From: Ancylostoma caninum
Lineage: Eukaryota; Nematoda; Chromadorea; Rhabditida; Ancylostomatidae
Length of the DNA: 64,000 bases
Assembly (NCBI GenBank): GCA_037903475.1
Contig: JBAJFG010000362.1
Span: 744,001 to 808,000 of the forward strand
Direction: 5' to 3'
Shown: in pieces, positions 46,701-56,009 of the stretch
Layout: the number at the start of each line of letters is the position of its first letter
Numbering within the stretch: position 1 is the stretch's first letter
Notes under the pieces: generated by a model
Seen by the model: only the letters and a program-made list of their open reading frames with translations
Told to the model about the DNA's origin: nothing
Database searches by the model: none
Position numbers and translations under genes: made by a program

Positions 46701-49129
46701 TGGTTTCTTAAGTGTCTAGAAAGGTACATACGTAGGTTTCACCGGAGAGATCATCGTCGCCAATATACAGTATACCTCGTAGGATTGCAGTTTCAAAGCT
46801 TTCAAATGCTGTTGGTGGCTTTCGAATGCGTGCAAAGATATGAGCAGATTTTTGGGAAATTGAGATTGAAATGAGAAATTGGACTGGAGTTTCAATCGGA
46901 ATGGTCCTTCAGCGAGAAAATGGAACTGAAATAACAGTTGCAAAGCAAAACAATTCCAATTCGAATTTTCGGCCTAAAGTTCTCGAATATTCGAATTTTC
47001 GAATAATCCCGGACCCTCGAATTTTCGAATATTCGAACTTTCGAATATTGCGGAGCCATCGAATTTTCGAATATTCGAATTTTCGAATTTTTTGGGACCC
47101 CCGAATCTTCGAATACTCGAAATTTCGAATTTTTCGGAACCTCCGAATTTTCGAATATTCGAATTTTCGAATATTCGAACATTCGAATAAATATTCGAAT
47201 TTTATTCGATTCGGTCAAAACTCTACTCTCACCTCTCTCGTGATCCAAGGCATCTTAAAATAACGAATTTGTGCGATCAAATGTATCACTCCTTTCCGAT
47301 TGGAGGCAAAATTCAGGCGCAGTCATTAGATCCTATTTCAATGGAATTTCAAAACAAGGCTGTGCCCATTGTTATACTTAATATATTGATGTATTAACGT
47401 TGATTTCAGCATCACCATCACCACCACAACTGCCCACCAACGCTACATTGTCTGAAAAGACACCTTCGCTGGACGAGGTCGACTTCGGCAATTCAACACA
47501 AAATGATGAGCAACTTGGTAGCCTTCTTAGGCTCCCAAAACCCAAGAAAGCTCCTGGAGAAGTAAAGTAGTCTTCTTAGAACCCAAACAGATCTAATAAA
47601 AGTTGGCTTCTGCTTAGATTCCTGCTGCTGTGTTGCCAGTAATGGAGAATGCTGCTTCTCCACCACAAGCCGTCACAGCTGAGAGTAGTAACATCACAGC
47701 TGCCAGCATTGAAGACGAGGTAAACCACTTAATCATTCCCCTAAGGCCTTCTCGTCAATAAAAGATTCAGAAGTCCGTGCTGGTGTTCGTCAGCGAGTAC
47801 TGTGTCGTAGAACGAGAGCGCTTCATAAAAAGCTGTCACGGAGACGTCAGCGAAGACCAGGTGGAGTGAGCCTTCTTTCGAAAAAAAGAGCCTTTCAAGG
47901 TCGTGATCCTTGATTCTGTTGCAGGTTCCATTCTGTAAATCATACCCATCTGCCTGCGCGTCAACAGCAGGTGTTATACCGGTGGTGACGTACTGTCAGA
48001 GGTACACGTACACGTTGGGCCATAATCTCTTCCAGTAAAAATGATAAATATTTATGTTTTCAGGTACTATAAGCACTACCCGAAGTTCTGCGCTGGCCCG
48101 AAGATTGAGCAGGATGTGCTGCAGTTCTGCTTTGCATTCGAGCAGTTTTGCCTTCCTGAACTCACTCCTGCACAGCCAGTAAGTCTTTTTTCCTTCTTTA
48201 TTTCACACTGTAATACGTATTTATTTATGCGTGTGGAGGCCTGTGGGTAAAAATAAAAGTGTAACTAACATATATTACACAGCACACATGATAGCAACAA
48301 TAGTACATGAACGAAGCAGTATATTCTCTTCAAGACTATCGGAAACATTCGGTGACCAGATGAATTTTCTTGCTAGTTTTCTGAATTGCTTTACTTTAAT
48401 AGGGATTCGTATATTCTCAAAAGTTCACTATGCAGTTTAGGAAGGTCCTTGAGGGGTAGTAATTAAGCTCCTCATTAATGGAAATACTATAACCAGATGA
48501 CTTATGACTAATTGTGGAGACTTTTCTTCTCTAAAGTGCTATCCAATGACTCTTACGAAAAGTTACGGTAATATTCAGAGCTAACCTTTCACTACTCAGA
48601 CAATTTTTCGGAAGGATCGTAGCAGAAAACTGGACGAACCGACTGGTGACCTGCGGTCCTTTCGGTTTCCCGCTGCATTTTTCCGAGTAGCTGCTGCGGT
48701 CCTTCCGTATCGTTCCCCACATGAATCTATTCTGCCGCGGTCCTTCCGAAAATTTTCATCTCTGCATTCGTCGCTTTTTAACCGCATGAGCGCGATCGCT
48801 TTCTGCTGCGGTCCTTCCGACAATTTGTCTGAGTACTTGCGCGATTTCCCCCAGAATTCCAAAATTTGGACCAGCTTATGAGTGCAGCACAAGGAGCACT
48901 GTACGATGAACTATAAACGATGCTAAAGTTAAACCCTTTGACGAAAGCCAACTCTAATTCACATTTTCAGGTGAAACGGCCTCAATCTTCCCTTCGAAGA
49001 TGCGAAGATGTGTTACCGGAGGCACGCAAAGTCTGCAATCCATTTCCACATCCGAGGGACACTTTTAATGTGCTACGTTGTTCCAATTTTCTCACCCATT
49101 GCAAGAAGTTTGTCGACTGGACGTCATGA
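43729..49129 (+). CDS. secreted protein with triple 4-Cys repeat, 299 aa
   Basis: Not recognised as a known family. Eight exons with matching phases: 43729-43806, 45444-45570, 47410-47561, 47618-47719, 47771-47860, 47925-48001, 48064-48178, 48971-49129. Residues 1-16 (MIPLLLLYFTVVGVTA) are a clear signal peptide. Cys29 and Cys38 follow. Residues about 40-155 form a Pro/Ser/Thr/Glu-rich linker with sequons at Asn79, Asn96 and Asn144. The C-terminal 130 residues have 12 cysteines at 164, 175, 187, 194, 207, 218, 231, 238, 258, 269, 284 and 291. These form three repeats of C-x10-C-x(11,12,14)-C-x6-C, likely three disulfide-stabilised hairpins. No transmembrane segment is seen after the signal, so it is extracellular or cuticle/surface associated (inference). 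The donor of exon 5 (GTGGAG) is weak. Confidence 0.8.
44480..44760 (-). repeat. dispersed repeat, related to 16390-16620
   Basis: On the minus strand this repeats the series found at 16390-16620, including CAATAGTTTTGGAAATATTTCCGTTTCTC-like words. It lies in intron 1 of the Cys-rich gene. Confidence 0.5.
45735..45925. repeat. 42-bp self-complementary minisatellite, array 1
   Basis: Units of 42 bp consist of four 8-bp subunits CGAANNTT followed by a 10-bp GC-richer spacer. About four units, in intron 2 of the Cys-rich gene. Because the period is a multiple of three and the motif is palindromic, both strands stay open; those frames are not genes. Confidence 0.85.
46967..47210. repeat. 42-bp self-complementary minisatellite, array 2
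   Basis: The same 42-bp unit in the same orientation (spacers such as TTCGGAACCTC), about five units, ending in AATAAATATTCGAATTTTATT. It is 1.05 kb from array 1, in the same intron and 200 bp before exon 3. Confidence 0.85.
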
Positions 49130-49638
49130 TGCTGCTATTGTTCCGTCTCTGTTACATTTCCTCTCTTCGCCAGTTGTCATGCATGGGTAAAGCTTCTCTA
49201 ACTTCTATGTGCTCTGGTCCTAAAACCTGGGCATTCTTACTTGATTATATGTGATAATACTTCTGTGCCACACAGGTTGTTATAAGGACTCGTTTATTAT
49301 GGCCTAACGTTCCGGCTCAACATCGTCACCAGAGGCCTGAGACTTGCACCACTTTCAGGCCTCTGAAGATGTCGTTGAGGCGTAACGTTAGGACATAGTA
49401 AGCGTGTCGTTATAGCAACCTGAGTGGCGCAGAGGAATTATCACTCTTCTTTGAGTTTTTATTTATTTATTTATTTATATGCACACTACGGTGCGCCAAG
49501 CCAAGTGCAGATAAAAAAGAATTAAAGAAGCAGAGAATGACTGCTCAATTCAAACAAAGAAGCTGAAACGTTGAGGTGGAAATTATATGAGAAAGACAAC
49601 AAAGGTTGTGAGCACCAAGAACAGAACTATATAGTAAA
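49130..49638. other. 3' flank of the Cys-rich gene, short dispersed repeat
   Basis: An ATTTATTTATTTATTTATAT run near 49456-49479, followed by GGTGCGCCAAGCC, echoes 27660-27715. An inverted pair of about 20 bp (AGGCCTCTGAAG.../...CAGAGGCCTGAG) lies near 49330-49370. No gene. Confidence 0.4.
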
Positions 49639-49831
49639 CTAGACGGTATGCCCGGCTTCGCTCGGGTATTCTACTACCTGGCCATTTCACACTGATGAGG
49701 AAATCTGCTACTACCGGTGAATCCATTGAAAATGCTCATAATTTTGGTGATCAGCATGCTGACGGACCTGAATGACTCTCATTTAACTGACCCCTGAGTA
49801 GAAGCTGTGAAAAATCGATAAAATCAGGAAA

Positions 49832-50200
49832 TCGATATCGTCATTGAAAGCGGTTGTCATATTCGTGTTCAGCACATTCGAGAACCCCAGTGGACATGTC
49901 CTCACCGGTCCCCGAGCGAAAGTTGCCAAAAATCGATAAAATCGATAAGTCGATACCGTCATTGAAAGCGGTTGTCATATTCGTATTCAGCACATTCGAA
50001 AACCCCAGTGGGCATGTCCTCACCGATCGCCGAGCGAAAGTTGTAAAAAATCGATAAAATCAATAAATCGATACCGTCATTGAAAGCGGTTGTCATAATC
50101 GTGTTCAGCATATTGGAGAACCCTAGTAGACATGTCCTCATCGACCCCTGGACAAAAATAGTGAAAAATCGATAAAATCGATTTAATCGATGAACCAATC
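49832..50200. repeat. 118-bp tandem repeat, left array
   Basis: Unit starts TCGATA[CT]CGTCATTGAAAG at 49832, 49950 and 50068 (exact 118-bp steps), with a fourth partial unit. Confidence 0.85.
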
Positions 50201-50689
50201 GATAATCCCAGATGCAAAGTAGCCTATAACCTCCGCCGGCCCCCGCTGGGCCTCTATGCAAAATTTGGTCCGGATCAGTTCATCCTCCGCGATTTCTATA
50301 AGGAACATACACACAAACACACAAACACACAAACGCACACACACACAAACTTTCACTTTTATATATACAGATGTAGAAATGAATAGAAAAACTTAAAAGG
50401 AACACGAAAAGAAAAAAATCCTCACAAACCCAACAGAGAGAAGATACTGCATCAGAGATCTTCAAGCAGGTTGTGTTTAATCAATGGCTCAAAAAAGGAG
50501 TGATGGAGCCGTTATTCCGGGCGGGCGGTAGCTTGTCTGTATATATAAAAGCGAAAGTTTGTTTGTGTGTGTGTTTGTGTGTTCCGAATAGAAATCGCGG
50601 AGGATGAACCGATCGGGACCAAATTTTGCAGGTAGACTCTCCACTGGCTGGCGGAGGTTATAGGCTACTTTGGACCTGGGATTATCGAT

Positions 50690-51650
50690 TGGTTTATCGA
50701 TTATATCGATTTTATTGATTTTTCGCTCTCCTTGACGAGGGACTAGCGAGAACACGCCTACTGGGGTATCTCAATGCGCTGAACACGAATATGCTAACCA
50801 TTTTGCGCCAATTTATCGATTTATTGATTTTATTGATTTTTCGCTCTTCTTGACCAGGGACTAGCGATAACATGCCTACTGGGTACCTCAATGCGCTGAA
50901 CACGAATATGACAACCATTTTGCGCCAATTTATCGATTTATTGATTTTATTGATTTTTCGCTCTTCTTGACCAGGGACCAGCGAGAACATGCCTACTGGG
51001 GTACCTCTATGCACTGAACACGAATATGACAACCATTTTGCGCCAATTCATCGATTTATTGATTTTATTGATTTTTCGCTATTCTTGATCATGGGGTGGT
51101 AGAGGCATGTCTACTGGGGTACCTCAATGCGCTGAACACGAATATGACAACCATTTCGCGCCAATTCATCGATTTATTGATTTTATTGATTTTTCGCTAT
51201 TCTTGATCATGGGGTGGTAAAGGCATGTTTACTGGGGTACCTCAATGCGCTGAACACGAATACGACAACCATTTTGCGCGAGATATTGATTTATTGATTT
51301 TATTGATTTTTCGCTATTCTTGATCATGGGGTGGTAAAAACATGTCTACTGGGGTTTCTCAACACGCTGAATAAGAATGACAACCGTTTTGCACAAAATA
51401 TTGATTTATTGATTTTATCGATTTTTCCCCATTTTCGCTCGGGGACGGAGAGAGACATGTTTTCTGGGGTTTTTCAATACGCTGAATAGGAATATGACAA
51501 ACATTTTGCATGAATTATCGGTTCTTCGATTTTATTGATTTTTGGCTCTTCCGCCCTATGGAGCGGTGAAGACATCTCTCCTGGGGTACCTCGATATGCT
51601 GAGTATGAATATGACAACCACTTTGTACGAATACGTCGATTCAATGTCAC
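50690..51650. repeat. 118-bp tandem repeat, right array (inverted)
   Basis: Reverse-complement version of the left array, about eight units. ACGAATATG starts at 50785, 50902 and 51020 and continues at about 118-bp steps, diverging towards 51600. Confidence 0.85.
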
Positions 51651-52042
51651 CGAAATAGCTTTGCTAACTTTTCGCCCACAAGTCGATGGGAAGCGTCACC
51701 TGGGCTTCGCTAACATGCTGACCACCAAAATTATGGAGATTTCAATGAATTTGTCGATGATAGTAATTGGCCTCAGCAGTATGATGTAGCCAAGGTAATA
51801 AAACACCCGAGCGAAGCCGGGTACGGCAGCTAGTCATGGATAAAAACGACGCCTAGCTGTACCATTCCGATGGAGAAGGTGTGGTAAGACAGTTCTTCCA
51901 AACAAGCCAGCACGATGAAAGCAAGGAAGGAAGATCAAGTGAGTGACGTTTCTTTGCAGATGCAAGCTGTCAAATTGTTCCATACATTAGAGACGATATA
52001 TTCTACTGTTTTATTCGTTTCCAGTGGTGCTACATAGCAGTT

Positions 52043-52259
52043 CTCTGAACTTTCTGCCCGCGGTGGATCCGCGGTACGAGGTCGATGCGCGGTGGATCCG
52101 CGGTTGCCCGCGATAAATCCGCACATGCCCACGGTGGATCCGCACATGCCCGCGGTGGAGCCGCAGTACATCCGCGGTGGAGCCGCACATGCCCGCGGTG
52201 GCGAACCGCGGATCCACCTCGGGCGTACCGCGGATCCACCGCGGGCAGAAAGTTCAGAG
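52043..52259. mobile_element. compact 217-bp element with perfect 35-bp terminal inverted repeats
   Basis: 52043-52077 and 52225-52259 are exact reverse complements, beginning CTCTGAACTTTCTGCCCGCG. Between them are GC-rich units of the type GCCCGCGGTGGATCCGCACA in tandem, with variants GGAGCCGC and GATAAATCCGC. Every part is thus related to the TIR itself. It is the same family as 5668-6657. The GC content is far above the surroundings. Confidence 0.85.
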
Positions 52260-52299
52260 TTCAGACATCTTTCGAAACATCGAGGCTTCTTTGTATCTC

Positions 52300-53119
52300 A
52301 CTTCTCAAGTAACTCTAAGACTGTGAGATATTTGTGGAGAGGATGAACTTAATCAAGTCGTACTTGGGTGATGTCAGCTGTATTGAAAAGAAAAAAAAAC
52401 ATATTAAAATTATATGCAGTCTTTCATTAACTTTTCGAGGTGTCAGTCCACTGCCGCGAATTAAAACTAAGTTAATTAAATTTCTCGTTCATAAGGAGAC
52501 AGCTGAAAAAAAAACACTTTGAAATAACGTGAATCTCAATTTTTTTGCCTCCAGATTTCTTTCTGGGAGGTTTTCTTCTGTTCAAAAAATTGAAGGAATC
52601 CATCTACTAATCAGAATACATCTTTCCTCCTTCAGAATCGTTTTTGAGATTCTCAAATGAAAAAAAGAATTCCCGGAGCTCCTGATCTAGTAGTACATGT
52701 GCTTCTGCCCAAAACCACCAAAAACCCGTTTTACAGCTCCAATTTGTTTGGGGACTAGTGGGCGGACTAAGACGGGAGGACGAGTTTTGTGGATAATGCA
52801 CTTCCGAGAGGGTACCTTCCGAAGAGACTTGTGCTCCTCGTGCGAGATCCTCGTCATCCTCTCTTTGAGAGGATAAGAGATGGGCTACATGTGTGGCCAA
52901 CAAATGGTGAATGATGCGAAACGCTTGTAGCCTCCTCTTGGCTCCGCCCACAAGCTCCCCAGAAGTTGGGTTACGAAGACGGGTTTTCTCATCAAATTTT
53001 CATGGAATCCGGTATGCCTACCTGTTTTTGTATCACTTATACATAGGAGGAAGTACTAAACAACTGGTTCAACGTCCACTTGGGTGGAAAGTAAAGATAA
53101 GGTGGAGTCAAACGATGCC
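52300..53119. other. dispersed repeat (52620-52990) and flanks, no gene
   Basis: The part at 52620-52990 shares ordered blocks with 880-1255, 18290-18500 and 23320-23500 (TTTGAGATTCTCAAATG, GATGCGAAACGC, GCCCACAAGCTCCCC). A 114-aa minus-strand frame at 52607-52951 is treated as a product of the repeat. Confidence 0.4.
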
Positions 53120-53972
53120 TTAAAGGCAGTGTGTCACCTCGTTTTCGTGTCTGAGCTTTTACCAGATTCTGAATCTCCTCGACGCGCTGAATCCAACGGT
53201 ATACCTAGAATTTTATAAAAAGGTCTTAAAGGCAGCACTCACGGAAATTTTTGCATTGAAGATTTCGCGGTATATCGAGATTTTTAGGGACAATGAACTC
53301 ATTGGCAACGATGAAGTAGCGCGAAACATGCGAAAAACACAGAAAATGATGGCGGTATTTCATGAGTGTCCACAGCGCGGACCAGTGTTCCATGATGGGT
53401 CCCGCCACGGAACCCTGCAAATGGTACGAATTTAATAAACAAGCACCCGCTCAACCACATGCGCACACCCTGTCAACGGCATTAGTTGGCGCGATGGAAC
53501 CCTAATGTCCAGAGCGGCAGAAGTGTCCACTGCAGTATCTTCGCAGGAAGGCGGCCATTCAAGGTGTTCAACTTACTGTTGCGATTGTCCAGCGGCCGGC
53601 TACATGGTAAACTACTCCTTTCAAAACTGAAAATTTCCGTGAGTGCTGCCTTTAAACCCTATTTTTAAACGTTTTTCGTGACGGGATTTGTAACAGTTTG
53701 TCAAGCCGAGTGGACACGTGAAGCCGTTGCTCTCATCGATCGGACACGTCTAGACGTGTTGGCCAACGCTGCAGATGTGGTGGCGCGCAGCCAGCACATT
53801 CACGGACCGCTCCGCCCAGCTGGTCCGTGAACTGCACTTTCGGACCCTCCAAAAACAGAGTTTTCGTCATTTTTATCAGCTTTGACGTACATCTTTGGAA
53901 TTAGCGTGACGAGGAGGTCTAGAGTCTGTAGGTATTTTCAGCTCACGAAACGAGGTGACACACTGCCTTTAA
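53120..53972. mobile_element. TTAA-flanked MITE family 1, host of a nested element
   Basis: Ends TTAAAGGCAGTGTGTCACCT and AGGTGACACACTGCCTTTAA. Removing 53226-53655 joins sequence matching the uninterrupted copy at 37404-37826. Confidence 0.8.
53226..53655. mobile_element. TTAA-flanked MITE family 2, nested inside family 1
   Basis: Ends TTAAAGGCAGCACTCACGGA and CCGTGAGTGCTGCCTTTAA, with TTAA at both borders. Inserted in family 1 where the 37.4-kb copy reads GGCCTCTAAACCCG. Confidence 0.8.
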
Positions 53973-54565
53973 TGATTTCCACGAGCTAACTAATACCGTG
54001 AGTTCAGAAATATGAAGAAAATACTTAAGTTCTTCACAATAATCCGGTTTCGGCGCTGACACACCATTACTGTTACACATGTTATACTAGTTTGTTATTT
54101 TATTGCCCTTCACATCACGTATACCAGTGTGCTCAGGAGCTCTTGGAGATTCTTTCCATGTAAAAATGTCATTAATTGAGATGGGACGGTACGTTCGAAA
54201 CAGTAATAGAAACAAAGGAGTGCTCCCAAAATGAACGAAAATTTTAATTTTTCTTCTTTTTTTTTGCAATTTCGTACTTGTACGAAGTCCTGTATTTTTG
54301 TAGAAACCAAAGTTAAGCCTCAAACCATTGCATAAGATTTCCGCTACAGTACCTACATCTTATTTGCCATGAAACGACTACAGTTAACACTTCACACTAT
54401 CTGACCTCGTTTTTCTGAGGTACTTTTAGCCTCTCATTAAGAGGGTCGCGCTCCAATGTGGCCAGTGTTGTGTTATGTGGCGGCGAACGCACTCGAGTTC
54501 GAGTGCTGGTCCTATTGATTGGCTTTTCATCAACTTCTAGAAAAAAAAAACCATTTCTGGTGTAG
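53973..54565. other. no gene seen
   Basis: AT-rich sequence; overlapping Lys-rich minus-strand frames at 54087-54323 come from poly-T/poly-A runs. Confidence 0.4.
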
Positions 54566-54573
54566 ATGTTGTA

Positions 54574-55199
54574 ATGGTATTAGTCGGCGCCTTATTGCCA
54601 GGTACGACCCCATCCTGCCCTAGATTTATTGGTATACGAATAGCGCGCTGGAGCCCAATGTTCCCTTTCATTTATGGGCTCGTGTTTGCGTTAGAAATTC
54701 GCAAATTCGTTCCGTCTTGTCTGCAATTGCGTATTTCTCTCATTCATATAGGCATACTGTATATGCTGTAAGACTATTCTTGTTTCACAGGTAATTTTTC
54801 CTGCATGGAAGGAATTGAAAAATTTGTGAAATGGGTATTTCGCACATATGCGATCTTTTCCACTTCCAAGGTCTTTTTATTCTGTCTTTTCCTTGTTAAT
54901 CTCACTGCTTTCATCCCAATTATCTACCATATCTCGATGCTCATTTTCAAGCTATTTCCCCTAATTTGATTGCCCTAGAATAGAACCTTTCTTTGATAAC
55001 ACTTTGTTTTCCGCGGATTCTATTCCCAGGAGAAAACGAAGGGCGCACGTTCAATCTAGAGAGCGAACCATGCGTTCGTCGCCTGACCACCTTGCACTCA
55101 ACGCCAAAAAAGTTGGCCAGTTGGTATTCCGTGCAGCAGTTGCATGCAAGCAGCGAACCTTTGGAGCTTCATATCCTTGTGTGGTGGCAGGATCCATAA
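54574..55199 (+). CDS. weak two-exon gene candidate, about 65 aa, unidentified
   Basis: Possible exons are 54574-54601 (MVLVGALLP plus G, donor GTACGA) and 55030-55199 (acceptor CCCAG). They join in frame to a product containing RRLTTLHSTPKKLASWYS and ending HILVWWQDP before a stop. The second exon looks protein-like, but another frame (55004-55303) is also open over it, and a MITE-like piece follows at 55240. It may be the end of a gene whose other exons I did not find, or repeat-derived. Confidence 0.25.
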
Positions 55200-55689
55200 A
55201 CATTTCTAAGCTAGTGATCTACCCCTATTCAAGAGTCGCCCTTTCGAGAAGGAATTCACATGGATTCATCATATCATCGAGAATCGTGTCGGGACCTACT
55301 TAGGCTGAAGCAGTCTACTCCTGTGGGTCCCGCCGCGTTTCTTTGGCGACGGTCGCACATTTACTCTGAAACATGGGAAAACTGGACAGGGTTCCCGTGT
55401 TGTCAGCATTCACTCCAAAGTATCCCGTAAGTCAAACCTGAACTTCCTTTTTTGGGGAGATAGCGAAGCATGGTGTAAAGGAATCGTTTTTCCAGAAGTT
55501 CCATGTAAAAATATCCATCCAAATGTTTGAATGAAAGTTCTGTGATCAGAGTAGTGGAGGCGTAAAAATTATCCAAGTGCTGCTCTCGACTGCACCCTAT
55601 ACGTAGCGATAGGTTTTCGATTTCTCAAGTAGCCAAGAATTGGCTTATGTTTGGTCTGGATCCTATTCCCACTGAAATGCTGTTACACT

Positions 55690-56007
55690 TCATGCTTCTG
55701 AATAACGACAGAGTCCCCAATAATCGCTAGCATTTGGAAAAACAAACTCGGACAAGAAAGAATAACAGCAGAGGGTTACGGTCTTGTACATTATGCCGGA
55801 AAACTCTTCTCTGACTAGGAGTGAGACTTCGTAGGATGAAGGGTGAAAACTACCCGTAGAAATTGTACCAACCATAGAGGAGTTACAACATTCAAGTGAA
55901 AACATAGTGTATATAGGGTCTACGAAAGGGTGTTCGCCAACTACAACTGGTGGACACCCCTGTAGGAAGATGGAACCACTGAGCTTCTGCAAAAAAAGTG
56001 AATCCAA
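55690..56007 (-). other. unidentified 105-aa open frame
   Basis: Minus-strand ORF rich in Ser, Phe and Cys (PPVVVGEHPFVDP, EFSGIMYKTVTLCC, SEFVFPNASDYWG). It contains an EHPF motif similar to one at 3260-3628, but this is too short to argue homology. No splice partners or domain. Confidence 0.2.
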
Positions 56008-56009
56008 CT

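Larger units (their letters stand above)
49639..51834. mobile_element. head-to-head pair of elements with 118-bp internal repeats, 2.2 kb
   Basis: The outer ends are inverted: left CTAGACGGTATGCCCGGCTT with CGCTCGGGT, right the complement of CTAGCTGCCGTACCCGGCTT with CGCTCGGGT. Facing inward, each arm has a 118-bp tandem repeat array. Next come a block read as CATCCTCCGCGATTTC, a CA-rich run, and AAACTTTC[AG]CTTTTATATAT. The left arm is about 49639-50371 and the right arm about 50530-51834. No coding region is seen. Confidence 0.7.

Noticed and set aside
46871..47263. ORFs of 118-130 aa on both strands
   Set aside because: Same minisatellite; repetitive FRIFEYSN-type peptides with no independent support.
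49959..51032. 100-106-aa ORFs in the 118-bp arrays
   Set aside because: Periodic peptides from tandem repeats, stop codons at unit variants, no coding signature.
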